Assembly (NCBI GenBank): GCA_030145055.1
Contig: JAQYWK010000001.1
Coordinates: forward strand, 124,001 to 188,000
Source: Desulfovibrio sp.
Lineage (GTDB): Bacteria; Desulfobacterota; Desulfovibrionia; Desulfovibrionales; Desulfovibrionaceae
DNA length: 64,000 nucleotides
Reading direction: 5' to 3'
Positions 21,071 to 30,240 of this stretch are shown in pieces; the first letter of the stretch is position 1; every line of letters begins with the position of its first letter. Under the pieces are notes generated by a model that worked only from the letters and a program-made list of their open reading frames with translations, was not told where the DNA came from and did no database searches. Both the position numbers and the translations under genes were made by a program.

Positions 21071-21929
21071 TAGAATTGGCCGAACAGCAGGAATGATCAG
21101 AGCGAGCTGTCTTGTTGAGAAGTTTGCCCGTCTCAACAAAATGGGAAACAAGGCAATCTTTAGTACAAATACTTATTTTGCAATCTGGAATACCACAATA
21201 TGAGTGCAGCGCGTCATTAATTATTTTCTGAAATGATCCATCTTTTTTCATTTCAATCAATGTTAATGCCACCTTCTTTGCTAACGCCGCATGCTTCTTA
21301 TGCATATAAGCATAAATTTTTTTTTCTTTTAATTTACCGACTTCTTTAATCCCTCTAAATCCCGGATGTTTTATTACAAGCCGCTGCCCATCAAGGCTCT
21401 CGAAAATTGCGTAGTCAATATATCCTTTGGCAAGCATTTTAAATAGACCAAGATCAGTATTTTGAGAAATAATATTCTCGGGCATTAAAACTTCACCCAA
21501 AAAGTTATTTGCATATTTCTTACCACGTATAAAACCCACTTTAGTTCCGACAAGCTGATTCCAGTCAGAAATTTCAACATCGGAATTATTGGAAAAAGCA
21601 GCGATATAAATGGATAAAAGGTTGCATTCTATACGTACAAGATTTGGATATTGTCCTTCGCTAACTTCGTGAAAATCAGAAACGCGGTGCAACTCTCCAT
21701 CAAGTGAGCCGGAATTTGACATACGCAAAGCTCTGGGGCTTGGGTAACTTTTCGCATCAAATCCTACCCCATTTCTCTTAAAGGCCTCCTTAAGAAGAGG
21801 ATAAATCATACACGATGAATAAGAGGACAGGGGGGAGCCCGCAGCAAAAAGCACTTCGCCCTGCGCGATTGCAGAACTGCTTACCGTGAAGAGAAAAATT
21901 ATTATAAAGAGAGAAACAAGGCGGTACAT
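21063..21929 (-). CDS. Periplasmic solute-binding protein-like (SBP family 3), Cys-rich tail
   Basis: A 288-residue exported protein: signal peptide about 1-22 (ending SAIAQG), then a two-lobed family 3 binding fold with SLDGELHRVSDF, LSIYIAAFSN and LVGTKVGFIRGKKYANNFLG. No permease or ATPase genes lie nearby, so it is an orphan and may act as a sensor or in signalling instead of uptake. The last 45 residues hold seven cysteines (CGIPDCKISICTKDC and HSCC), an unusual tail that could bind metal or form disulfides. It overlaps tetR tail to tail. Confidence 0.75.
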   Translation of the reverse strand: MYRLVSLFIIIFLFTVSSSAIAQGEVLFAAGSPLSSYSSCMIYPLLKEAFKRNGVGFDAKSYPSPRALRMSNSGSLDGELHRVSDFHEVSEGQYPNLVRIECNLLSIYIAAFSNNSDVEISDWNQLVGTKVGFIRGKKYANNFLGEVLMPENIISQNTDLGLFKMLAKGYIDYAIFESLDGQRLVIKHPGFRGIKEVGKLKEKKIYAYMHKKHAALAKKVALTLIEMKKDGSFQKIINDALHSYCGIPDCKISICTKDCLVSHFVETGKLLNKTARSDHSCCSANSTN

Positions 21930-22000
21930 AATATTATCCTATAAGAATACAAAAGACTTACTTAAAATCACACCATAAGTCGTATTTTTTAGAAGATATA

Positions 22001-22831
22001 TTATAAATCGATTACTCGAACATCTGAAGTATCAATTTTTTCGCCAAGAAAAGGTCCCCCGACGGCAGCAAATCTTTGTGCAGAATCTGTAGCTAAAAAA
22101 GATATTTTCCCTTTAACATCACCTACGTTGCAAATTTGTGCCTCATTCAAAATATTTTTTACAGTCTTTGCGGTCGTCTCAGCAGAATCAACAAGTTTAA
22201 TCGAGGATCCTGCAACATTTGCAATAGCCTCCCTAAGTACAGGAAAATGAGTGCAGCCTAAAACAAGAGTATCAGGTTTCACATCACCGAAGGCCGCAAA
22301 TAAGGGCTTCAAATAGCGAGCAACAATAGCTTCAACCAATTCACCATCGACCCAACCTTCTTCCGCAAGGCCCACAAATAAGGGACAAGGATGAGCAATG
22401 ATTTCAGCATCAGGGTGCATGCTGCATATTGTTCTCTGATAAACGCCGCCTTTTACAGTGCCTTCAGTAGCAATAACGGCTATTTTTCCGTTAATAGTTG
22501 TTGCACAAGCCGCCTCTGCACCGGGCTTAACAACACCAACAACAGGAAGTGGGCTATACTCAGAGGCTAAGGCGTCTAGTGAAACTGCAGATGCTGTATT
22601 ACAGGCAACAACAAGCATCTTAATGCCTTCCTGAACTAGCGCACCGCCAGCTTGCAAAGCATACTTAATCACAGATTCTGGGCTTTTAGCCCCATATGGA
22701 ACCCTTGCTGTATCGCCAAGATACAGGAAATTTTCATCGGGCAACAATTCACGCAGAGCACGAAGCACAGTTAACCCACCGACTCCGGAATCGAACACTC
22801 CTATAGGCAAATTACTCGTACGACTTAACAA
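22001..22831 (-). CDS. murI: Glutamate racemase
   Basis: A 276-residue cytoplasmic enzyme making D-glutamate for peptidoglycan. Active-site parts are VFDSGVGGLTVL (D14), VVACNTASA (Cys77) and LGCTHFPVL (Cys193), the two-cysteine catalytic pair. The start is TTG with GGAG about 8 nt upstream. It is monocistronic as far as can be seen, with a 314-bp divergent gap upstream. Confidence 0.96.
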   Translation of the reverse strand: MLSRTSNLPIGVFDSGVGGLTVLRALRELLPDENFLYLGDTARVPYGAKSPESVIKYALQAGGALVQEGIKMLVVACNTASAVSLDALASEYSPLPVVGVVKPGAEAACATTINGKIAVIATEGTVKGGVYQRTICSMHPDAEIIAHPCPLFVGLAEEGWVDGELVEAIVARYLKPLFAAFGDVKPDTLVLGCTHFPVLREAIANVAGSSIKLVDSAETTAKTVKNILNEAQICNVGDVKGKISFLATDSAQRFAAVGGPFLGEKIDTSDVRVIDL

Positions 22832-23145
22832 CCTTAAAACTCCAATAAATATAATTAGGATAGTAAAAACAAAATCAACAGCTGATCATCTAATCTGTAA
22901 AGATATACTTAGTAAAGAAGACATATGATATTTTCTTTTTTTATAGAGCAATAATCGAATTACAATGAGTTAGTTCGGTCTCAGGATTGCCTGAACACAA
23001 ACCTACGTTTACTACCCTAAACTTCAATCTTGTTATTGTTGACAAAATCAAAAGGGTATTCAAATATATCAAATACATCAAAATAGTACTTAAATTTGCG
23101 GCTAATTATCCAGTAAGTCGATCAATCCTTAGGAATAGATATTTC
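22832..23145. other. Divergent intergenic region murI / ICMT-like gene
   Basis: This 314-bp AT-rich stretch has no convincing gene. The plus strand carries TTGACA at 23039-23044 with only weak -10 candidates about 17-19 bp on, and tandem ATATCAAATAC/ATCAAAATA-like repeats (about 23060-23085). Nothing else was found. Confidence 0.4.
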
Positions 23146-23628
23146 ATGAACACACAAAAAGAAAATTTTTATGGGGTTGGCCCCAAAATCATGAGACCCG
23201 CAGCGGCGTACGGCATAGTCGCTATATTAATAACACTTTTTAACCCAGAATTGTTTCTGATGAAGTTTCTACCGGGGGCTGTCTTCCATATTATAGGAGG
23301 CATCCTTCTTGGATTAGGGATCGCGTTTCTTTACATATCAAGCAGAGCTATGATGAAAGCAGTTACGCTTGGGCAACTCGAGATATCTGGAACTTTTGCT
23401 CTAGTCAGAAATCCGCTTTATTTTTCGTGGATATTTTTTGTTATTCCAGGAATTGCATTTGCATCTCAAGCGTGGTTGATTTTGGGAATGTCCGCATTAG
23501 CATATTTCAGGTTTAATAAATTTATATCACTGGAAGAAAAACCACTGGAAGAAGCTTTCGGTGATGAATTCATCACCTACAAAAAATCTGTCCCTTTAAT
23601 TATACCACGCTTTAAAGATATTTTTTAG
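23146..23628 (+). CDS. Isoprenylcysteine carboxyl methyltransferase-like membrane protein
   Basis: A 160-residue protein with four or five membrane segments. The C-terminal half shows the ICMT/phospholipid-methyltransferase pattern: LVRNPLYFSW (the usual RHPxYxG region) and a terminal EEKPLEEAFGDEFITYKKSVPLIIPR (E..L...FG..Y..Y...VP). Such bacterial proteins may methylate a lipid or small lipophilic substrate using SAM. The open frame extends further upstream, but the ATG at 23146 with AGGA about 12 nt before it removes an improbable Lys/Ile-rich leader. Single gene. Confidence 0.72.
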   Translation: MNTQKENFYGVGPKIMRPAAAYGIVAILITLFNPELFLMKFLPGAVFHIIGGILLGLGIAFLYISSRAMMKAVTLGQLEISGTFALVRNPLYFSWIFFVIPGIAFASQAWLILGMSALAYFRFNKFISLEEKPLEEAFGDEFITYKKSVPLIIPRFKDIF

Positions 23629-23663
23629 TGAATCCGCTTAAGCGTTCTCAACAAAAGTTATCC

Positions 23664-24545
23664 CTACTTCACAGCCCCGACAGGGCAAACATTTGAACAC
23701 TGACCGCATGATATACATTCCGTAGACGTTACAGCCTTACCAAAACTAATTGCGCCCATAACATCAACATCCATCGGGCACATTTCATTGCATTTATTGC
23801 AACTGATACATTTATTGTGAGTAGGTCTCTTCCGGATGCGAGCTAAAGACGATGCAGGTTTCATTACAAGTGAGACCGGGCACAAAATTTTACAGAAAGC
23901 TCTCTTTTTCCTAAAAACAAACGCCAAAATTACAGCTGCCAGATAATAAATACCATTACCTACTAAAAACCATATCAGCTGACCTTCTTTACCATGAGCC
24001 GGATCAATTTGATGACGGACATAGTCATACCCTGTCCAAATGAAGATTAGTGGAACGAGAATAGATAAAAGTAAGACTGGGTATCGTAGCATAGTATATT
24101 TTTGCGGAATTGAGACATTTTCATTTATCGGGAGCCATTCTAAAAAAGCTGCTGTCCAACAAGCCCACCCGCAAAAACCTCGGCCCCAAATTAAAGGGCC
24201 ACAAACTTTAGCAACTGCGTAATGAATGAGTACCCGAGTAAATATTCCCGAACTCAGAAAGAATGCACCGTAAAAAATAGTTTCTTCGAGTTGTAAATTT
24301 TCTCTTTGCAACAATCCGAGAAAGACTAAAAATATCGGAGAAATTGCAAGAATAGCGATTCTTCGCCCTATATCTTTTTTAGCTCCTTGAAATCTACTGC
24401 TAACTAATATTCCTACGGTGATACACCCACCAATATATGGAAATATCAGCAAAAAGCCCCACCATCCCACCGACGCATATAGGATTAAACCGACAAGTGT
24501 ACCAATGAGCGCAGGAAGAAAAGAAGATAAGGACTGGTTCCTCAA
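23664..24545 (-). CDS. NapH/NosR-type membrane polyferredoxin
   Basis: A 293-residue membrane protein with about six helices and two C-terminal [4Fe-4S] clusters (C246-C249-C252-C256 and C277-C280-C283-C287). Before them are the CGWAC (C125, C129) and CKILCP (C218, C222) motifs that define the NapH/YccM/NosR electron-transfer family. It likely passes electrons from quinol or ferredoxin across the membrane. The partner is not encoded nearby. It begins 7 bp after yifB, from a probable TTG start with only a moderate ribosome-binding site. Confidence 0.82.
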   Translation of the reverse strand: MRNQSLSSFLPALIGTLVGLILYASVGWWGFLLIFPYIGGCITVGILVSSRFQGAKKDIGRRIAILAISPIFLVFLGLLQRENLQLEETIFYGAFFLSSGIFTRVLIHYAVAKVCGPLIWGRGFCGWACWTAAFLEWLPINENVSIPQKYTMLRYPVLLLSILVPLIFIWTGYDYVRHQIDPAHGKEGQLIWFLVGNGIYYLAAVILAFVFRKKRAFCKILCPVSLVMKPASSLARIRKRPTHNKCISCNKCNEMCPMDVDVMGAISFGKAVTSTECISCGQCSNVCPVGAVK

Positions 24546-24552
24546 AATAGAG

Positions 24553-26079
24553 CTATCCCTGCCTATCCATACTACGATAATTTATTGCTTCAGCAAGATG
24601 CGCAACTTTCAAAGTTTCATCCCCGCCAAGATCTGCAATAGTGCGTGCTATGCGAAGTATGCGAGTGTATGCTCTGGCTGAAAGCCCGAGGCTGCGCACT
24701 GCCTGCTCAAGGAATGCGTGTTCGGTCTCAGTGAGCTTGCAAAATTTCTCAAGTGAAGACCCTGAAAGTTCACTATTGGTCAGTATCTCAAGATCCTTAT
24801 ACCGCTCAGTTTGAACAGCTCTAACCCGCTCAATATTCCCGCGCATAGTTGCGGAATCAAGCCCCTTATTCCCGCGCAAATCTTTGTAATCGACTGCGGG
24901 AACCTCAATCTGTAAATCAATACGATCCAAAAGCGGCCCCGATAAACGGGAAGTATATCTTCGCACAGCCACTGGGGTGCAAGTACAGGCATGACGCTCA
25001 TCTGTATAATATCCACACGGACAAGGATTCATAGCCGCAACGAGCATGAAATCCGCAGGGTAGGACAACGACATAGCGGCGCGCGAAATAGTAACCTCAC
25101 CACCCTCAAGCGGCTGGCGAAGTACTTCAAGCACGTTCTTTTTAAATTCGGGTAGTTCATCCAAAAACAACACACCGCGATGTGCGAGTGAAACTTCACC
25201 GGGCTTAGGGTAAGCTCCGCCGCCGATCATTCCGGCATCTGATATAGTATGATGTGGTGAACGGAAAGGTCTAATAACCATCAAAGCTTTATCACGATCA
25301 AGCTGCCCTGAAACACTATATATTTTGGTGACTTCAAGAGCTTCCTCAAAAACAAGAGGAGGCAAAACAGTAGGAATCCTCTGAGCCAGCATAGTTTTAC
25401 CGCTTCCGGGAGGTCCTATGAAAAGAATATTATGATTACCGGCCGCGCCTATTTCTATAGCACGCTTAGCGTACTCCTGTCCTTTTACTTCGGCAAAATC
25501 TAACCCGAAATTTTGGCGACCAGCCCACAATGTTTCTGTATCCACGGCTGTCGGCTCAAGGACTTCATCGCCAATCAAAAATTTCACTAGCTGAGAAAGA
25601 GAAGATACCCCGTAAACATCAAGCCCTTCAACAACAGCAGCCTCATGAGCATTGGCAGAACAGACAATAAGCCCCTTCGCCCCTTTCTTTCGAGCTTCAA
25701 GTGCTAAAGATAATATTCCATGAACAGGCTTCACTTCGCCGCTAAGTGATAGTTCTCCCGCAAGAAACCACCCTTCGAGTACACTCTGCTCCACAACGCC
25801 TGCTGCGCCAAGCAGTGAAACAGCAAGTGGTAGATCATATGCAGAGCCAGCTTTGCGAATATCAGCGGGGGCAAGGTTTACGGTGATTCGCGAAGGAGGT
25901 AACCGATAGCCGCTGTTTTTCAGGGCAGAGAAGACTCTTTCCTTACTCTCTTTAACCGCACCTTCGGCAAGGCCTACCATCGTAAAAGCGGGCATGCCCT
26001 GTCTGGCAAGATCAACTTCGAGATCGACTTTAAAGGCATCAATACCCATCAGGGCTGCACAGAAAACTTTAGCTATCAA
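24553..26079 (-). CDS. YifB/ComM-family Mg-chelatase-like AAA+ ATPase
   Basis: A 508-residue protein. The N-terminal ChlI-like domain (LIAKVFCAALMGIDAF, VGLAEGAVKESKERV) is followed by the AAA+ core with Walker A GPPGSGKTMLAQR (about 220), LFLDELPEF (Walker B) and a C-terminal Mg-chelatase helical domain. ComM/YifB proteins drive branch migration during natural transformation and recombination. The start is a TTG at 26079 with AAGGAG seven bases upstream, matching the usual family N-terminus better than the earlier ATG. The polyferredoxin gene follows. Confidence 0.92.
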   Translation of the reverse strand: MIAKVFCAALMGIDAFKVDLEVDLARQGMPAFTMVGLAEGAVKESKERVFSALKNSGYRLPPSRITVNLAPADIRKAGSAYDLPLAVSLLGAAGVVEQSVLEGWFLAGELSLSGEVKPVHGILSLALEARKKGAKGLIVCSANAHEAAVVEGLDVYGVSSLSQLVKFLIGDEVLEPTAVDTETLWAGRQNFGLDFAEVKGQEYAKRAIEIGAAGNHNILFIGPPGSGKTMLAQRIPTVLPPLVFEEALEVTKIYSVSGQLDRDKALMVIRPFRSPHHTISDAGMIGGGAYPKPGEVSLAHRGVLFLDELPEFKKNVLEVLRQPLEGGEVTISRAAMSLSYPADFMLVAAMNPCPCGYYTDERHACTCTPVAVRRYTSRLSGPLLDRIDLQIEVPAVDYKDLRGNKGLDSATMRGNIERVRAVQTERYKDLEILTNSELSGSSLEKFCKLTETEHAFLEQAVRSLGLSARAYTRILRIARTIADLGGDETLKVAHLAEAINYRSMDRQG

Positions 26080-26209
26080 CGGTAGGCTCCTTAGAAATGA
26101 AGGTTTCACCTTGTTTATATAGCCATTACGATTTTGTAAAGATAAGGCTCTAAGTAATGCGGTTGTGCAGGTTTAAAATTAGCCAACACCGCTGGAAATT
26201 CGTGAGGAC

Positions 26210-26707
26210 CTAGTCTTCAGTAGAGGGTTTATCGGCATCCTGCGCTTTACCACCCTCAGACTTCGCCCAATTATCTTTAACTTTATCTCTAAAATCTGAT
26301 GGTTTATTTTTCTGCTCACTCAAAAATTTAGCAACCTTAAAATCAAAATCTAAAATGTGATCAAGCAGCCATACCGAAAGAAGTTTTTTATAATCATCAG
26401 ATGTCAGATTTTCATGATGAAAGCGCGAATACTGGAGAGCTTTGACCTTTCTTTTGAGCTCTGTGTGACGCTGAATATGTTTAAGGCGCAGCGGGTAATG
26501 AATCTTTTCCATAAAAGCCTCTTCCGCATTGAAATGATAAATTGAATATTCTCGAAGTTTAGTAAGCAATATCGTAATAGTGTCCTCATTCTCACTCTTA
26601 TTCAGGGCATCTAAAAGCATACTCATTATGCGTAAAAGTTCTTTATGATGCCCATCCAATTCCTCAATACCGAGGCTTAAAGACTCGTTCCATTCAATTT
26701 TTGCCAC
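26210..26707 (-). CDS. Bacteriohemerythrin
   Basis: A 165-residue non-heme di-iron O2-binding protein. The expected ligands are present: H21 (GHHKEL), H58 and E62 (YHFNAEE), H77 and H81 (HIQRH), H117 and D122 (HILDFD). The C-terminal ~35 residues are a charged tail beyond the four-helix bundle. In sulfate reducers these proteins are thought to scavenge or deliver O2. The start is GTG with AGGAG about 8 nt upstream. It is a single gene. Confidence 0.93.
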   Translation of the reverse strand: MAKIEWNESLSLGIEELDGHHKELLRIMSMLLDALNKSENEDTITILLTKLREYSIYHFNAEEAFMEKIHYPLRLKHIQRHTELKRKVKALQYSRFHHENLTSDDYKKLLSVWLLDHILDFDFKVAKFLSEQKNKPSDFRDKVKDNWAKSEGGKAQDADKPSTED

Positions 26708-26897
26708 TTAAAAAACTCCTGATCATTTTTTAGAAACTACTACTTTATACCAATCAATTAAAATGCTCTTTGTTATTCAATAAACAGACAACACACTTAT
26801 TACACGGCACAAAAATAAAACTCTCCAATCTCTCCTATTAACCACCTTACACTTAGAATATGCATGATTCATAAATGGGTGACAAGAAAACTATATT

Positions 26898-26931
26898 AAA
26901 AAAGAAAAGCCCGCCATAAATGGCGGGCTTT
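26898..26931 (-). terminator. Terminator of the lepA-lepB operon
   Basis: On the minus strand an 11-bp GC-rich stem (26921-26931 with 26906-26916) is followed by TTCTTTTTT. It lies about 40 bp past the lepB stop codon. Confidence 0.88.
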
Positions 26932-26970
26932 CAAATAATAAACAGAACTGTTCAGATCACTTAAATAATT

Positions 26971-27573
26971 TTAGTGAAGCAGCATTCCTAAGCGATCCCA
27001 GCGAACAGAATCAGGGCCGCCCCATGACCAATAAATGATCCAGGCCTTACCAAGGATATTATCACGCGGTACATTCCCCCAGAATCTTGAATCGTTTGAA
27101 CCATCCCTATTATCTCCCATCACAAAAAACTCACCTTCGGGAATATGTCGCGGCGGCATATTATCACGCAAGGTAGAAACATGGGTATTATCAATAAATT
27201 GAGTATAAGGCTCTACAAGCAGATTACCGTTCACAAAAACTTTTTTGTTTTTAATCTCTACAGTATCACCGGGAACTCCAATTACTCTTTTGATGTAATC
27301 TTTACTCGGATCACCGGGGTATTTGAAAACAATAATATCTTTATACTCAGGCTTGCCCATTTCAACAATTACTTTGGTGGTAAATGGAATTTTCACACCA
27401 TAAGTAAACTTATTAACCAACAGATGATCTCCGATCTGAAGAGTCTGCAACATGGAACCGGAAGGAATCTTAAACGCCTGAACAATAAAAGTCCTAATAA
27501 ATAGGGCTAATAGAAGGGCTATCAACAACGCTTCAATATACTCTTTTACAGTGCTCTGCCATTTGGGATTCAT
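26971..27573 (-). CDS. lepB: Signal peptidase I
   Basis: A 200-residue membrane-anchored serine protease that removes Sec signal peptides. The N-terminal helix is about 13-34. The catalytic Ser40 is in IPSGSM and the general base Lys95 in DYIKRVIGVPGD. The box E sequence GDNRDGSNDSR is at 153-163. It follows lepA by 62 bp in the classic lepA-lepB order and is closed by a terminator. Confidence 0.97.
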   Translation of the reverse strand: MNPKWQSTVKEYIEALLIALLLALFIRTFIVQAFKIPSGSMLQTLQIGDHLLVNKFTYGVKIPFTTKVIVEMGKPEYKDIIVFKYPGDPSKDYIKRVIGVPGDTVEIKNKKVFVNGNLLVEPYTQFIDNTHVSTLRDNMPPRHIPEGEFFVMGDNRDGSNDSRFWGNVPRDNILGKAWIIYWSWGGPDSVRWDRLGMLLH

Positions 27574-27635
27574 ACTAGTCGTCCTTATAAAGTTTCACAG
27601 GGATGACCCTGCGAAATAATCGTTTAAAATAAAAA

Positions 27636-29441
27636 CTAATCGTCGCCAGCCTTAAGTACAACAAGGAAGGCTTCCTGCGGAATTTCAATATTACCCATCT
27701 TCTTCATACGCTTCTTACCTTCCTTCTGTTTTTCAAGAAGTTTGCGCTTACGGGAAATATCTCCACCGTAACACTTGGCAATAACGTTTTTCCTGAACGG
27801 GGCAACGCGTTCTTTAGCAATAATCTTTCTTGCAATTGCAGCCTGGATTACAACCTCAAACATCTGACGAGGAATAGCCCTTTTGAGCTTCAAGGCAAGG
27901 CTTCTACCATGAGTATAAGCTGAATCCTTATGAACAATTATGGAAAAGGCATCCACAGGTTCGGTATTAATCAAAATATCCAGCTTAACAAGGTTAGATA
28001 CACGGTAATCAATAATTTCGTAATCAAGTGAAGCATAACCTTTTGTATGCGATTTCAATTTATCAAAGAAGTCGTACATAATTTCAGCAAAAGGAACCTC
28101 ATACGTAATAATAACGCGTGAGGATGAGAGGTAACGCATGTCCTGCTGGATGCCGCGTTTCTCTTCGCAAAGTTTCAATACCGAGCCGACATAAGCATCA
28201 GGAACATGAATTTCCAAACGACAATATGGCTCAGAAAGAGATTCAAGCTCAGTTGCTTCCGGCATTTTACTAGGGTTATCAACTTCAATGACTTCGCCGC
28301 TGTTCAGCTTAGCCTGATAAATAACCGAAGGAGCCGTTGCAATCAGCTTAGCCTGAAATTCACGTTCAAGACGCTCCTGAATAATCTCCATGTGCAAAAG
28401 ACCAAGGAAACCACAACGGAAACCAAATCCGAGCGCTGTCGAAGTCTCCGGCTCATATGAAAAGGCTGTATCATTAAGCTGAAGCTTTTCAAGGGAACCT
28501 TTAAGTAGCTCATATTCAGCGGGTTCCACAGGATACAGTCCACAGAAAACCATCGCCTTAACTTCCTGAAAACCCGGAAAAGGCTCTTCAACTGGATCTT
28601 CCGCAAGAGTGATTGTGTCACCGACAGGGGCATCAGTCAGCTCTTTCATGCTGGCACATAAAAACCCAACGTCTCCGGCACTGAGACTTTTCATATTCAC
28701 AGCTTCAGGAGAATAAACACCTAAAGTCGTGACATCAAAAACCAGCTTTGAAGAGAAAATTTGGATCTTATCGCCCTTTTTAATTGTCCCATCCAAAACA
28801 CGGAAAAGAACAACCACGCCCTGATATGAGTCATACCATGAGTCAAAAATAAGAGCTTTAAGCGGCTTATTCGGATCGCCTTCAGGCGGTGGAAGCTGGT
28901 TAACAACAGCCTCAAGCACAGTATCTACGTTAAGACCGGTCTTAGCACTGATCATCAAAGGATCAGAACAATCGAGGCCAATAATCTCTTCTATTTCACC
29001 GGCAACCCTATCACAATCAGCACTAGCCAAGTCTATCTTGTTAAGCACTGGAACGATTTCAAGGTCATGATCAAGAGCTAAAAATACGTTAGCAAGAGTC
29101 TGCGCTTCAACACCCTGAGTTGCGTCAACAACGAGTAAAGCTCCATCTGAAGCCGCGAGACTTCGTGAAACTTCGTAGCTAAAATCAACATGTCCGGGAG
29201 TATCAATCAGGTTGAGAATATAATCTTCACCGTTCTTTGATTTATAAGGAATGCGAACACTCTGAGCTTTAATGGTAATCCCGCGCTCACGCTCAAGATC
29301 CATCTTGTCTAGATATTGTGCTTTTTTATCACGATCCCCAACAAGACCAGTAATCTCAAGAATTCGATCAGCGAGTGTAGACTTACCATGGTCAATATGA
29401 GCTATGATACTGAAATTTCGTATGTTTTCTAATTTTGCCAT
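27636..29441 (-). CDS. lepA: Elongation factor 4 (LepA)
   Basis: A 601-residue translational GTPase. G motifs are AHIDHGKST (14-22), [13 protein letters not shown] and SAKTG. Domains II, III and V are followed by the LepA-specific C-terminal domain ([24 protein letters not shown] near 555-580). It back-translocates or remodels stalled ribosomes. It is the first gene of lepA-lepB, and a candidate promoter lies about 200 bp upstream. Confidence 0.98.
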   Translation of the reverse strand: MAKLENIRNFSIIAHIDHGKSTLADRILEITGLVGDRDKKAQYLDKMDLERERGITIKAQSVRIPYKSKNGEDYILNLIDTPGHVDFSYEVSRSLAASDGALLVVDATQGVEAQTLANVFLALDHDLEIVPVLNKIDLASADCDRVAGEIEEIIGLDCSDPLMISAKTGLNVDTVLEAVVNQLPPPEGDPNKPLKALIFDSWYDSYQGVVVLFRVLDGTIKKGDKIQIFSSKLVFDVTTLGVYSPEAVNMKSLSAGDVGFLCASMKELTDAPVGDTITLAEDPVEEPFPGFQEVKAMVFCGLYPVEPAEYELLKGSLEKLQLNDTAFSYEPETSTALGFGFRCGFLGLLHMEIIQERLEREFQAKLIATAPSVIYQAKLNSGEVIEVDNPSKMPEATELESLSEPYCRLEIHVPDAYVGSVLKLCEEKRGIQQDMRYLSSSRVIITYEVPFAEIMYDFFDKLKSHTKGYASLDYEIIDYRVSNLVKLDILINTEPVDAFSIIVHKDSAYTHGRSLALKLKRAIPRQMFEVVIQAAIARKIIAKERVAPFRKNVIAKCYGGDISRKRKLLEKQKEGKKRMKKMGNIEIPQEAFLVVLKAGDD

Positions 29442-29751
29442 ATAATAAATGGTCGACGTTCATATCAATAGAACTGCCGGCTCCTTAAATTTAACGTTAT
29501 GATTCGCCACAAAAATGTGGACCGAGGGAGATCTTATTACGGTATTTGTTGAATCCTGTCTAATGCGTAATGGGTCCAGATCAAACAAACCGCTATTATC
29601 ATTGAGGTTAAATAATAAAAAAATATTCACCCTTCAGAACTATATATATATTTGTAAGATACTTTTTACAAAAAGAGTTGATTGACCCATCAAACTATAA
29701 TACACAAAAAGATAGTATTTCCATAAAAGCCGTTACTCAGCGCTCTGTTTC
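29442..29751. other. Intergenic region upstream of lepA
   Basis: 310 bp, AT-rich, without a supportable gene. It holds the candidate lepA promoter at 29643-29671 and a TA-dinucleotide tract (29640-29651). No terminator was recognised for the unknown gene upstream, so readthrough into lepA is possible. Confidence 0.5.
29643..29671 (-). promoter_or_regulatory. Possible sigma-70 promoter of lepA-lepB
   Basis: Minus-strand TTGTAA (29666-29671), a 17-bp spacer and TATATA (29643-29648). The -10 lies in a TA repeat, so the exact hexamer is uncertain. Confidence 0.4.
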
Positions 29752-30171
29752 TTAAACTTTGCCAAGCACACTTCCGGGAAGTGAGTGATTAAGCGCACCG
29801 GACTGCTGACTGTAAGCTGAAAGAGCTCTGCTAAGCATGCGGCTGGAATTACCGGGAACATATGTGGTGGAATCATCAGAGCGGGCCATTTGAGTTTGCG
29901 AAAGATATTTAGCAACATCTTGAACATGCTGTTCTTCGCTCTGAGCACGAGGATATGAATTTGAACGAAACGTTTGCGAGCTACTTTCGGCTTCACTTGG
30001 CTCAAACTCGAGGTCCTTTGCAATGAAGTTTACCCCAAGCTTACCTAAACTGAACCCGAAACTGCGCGTCTTTACGCGCGCCTGTACGCTTTCGGACGGA
30101 TTTTCCGCATTTACAAGCTCATTTCGCCCGTTTTCAGCATATATATTTAAGCCTTGCGATGCTATACGCAT
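29752..30171 (-). CDS. Unrecognised 139-residue protein behind structured leader
   Basis: The start at 30171 is chosen because TGGAG lies 7-8 nt before the ATG. The frame stays open upstream, but no better ribosome-binding site is seen there. The product is hydrophilic and Ser/Gln/Glu-rich, with no signal peptide or membrane segment. A basic middle part (VKTRSFGFSLGKLGVNFIAKDLEF) is followed by a likely disordered, Ser-rich C-terminal half. I do not recognise a family. The leader contains hairpins with GGA loops and an intrinsic terminator, so expression may be controlled by attenuation or by CsrA. Confidence 0.6.
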   Translation of the reverse strand: MRIASQGLNIYAENGRNELVNAENPSESVQARVKTRSFGFSLGKLGVNFIAKDLEFEPSEAESSSQTFRSNSYPRAQSEEQHVQDVAKYLSQTQMARSDDSTTYVPGNSSRMLSRALSAYSQQSGALNHSLPGSVLGKV

Positions 30172-30206
30172 ACCGTACTCCACATTTGAAACCGATCCAC
30201 GTTCAC

Positions 30207-30240
30207 AAAAAAGCCCGACAGCCATCACTGGCAATCCGGC
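30207..30240 (-). terminator. Intrinsic terminator / attenuator
   Basis: On the minus strand an imperfect stem GCC.GGAU..GCCA/UGGC..GUC.GGGC (30240 to 30213) with a GUGA loop is followed directly by six T (30207-30212). It lies 36 bp before the downstream start codon. Confidence 0.65.
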
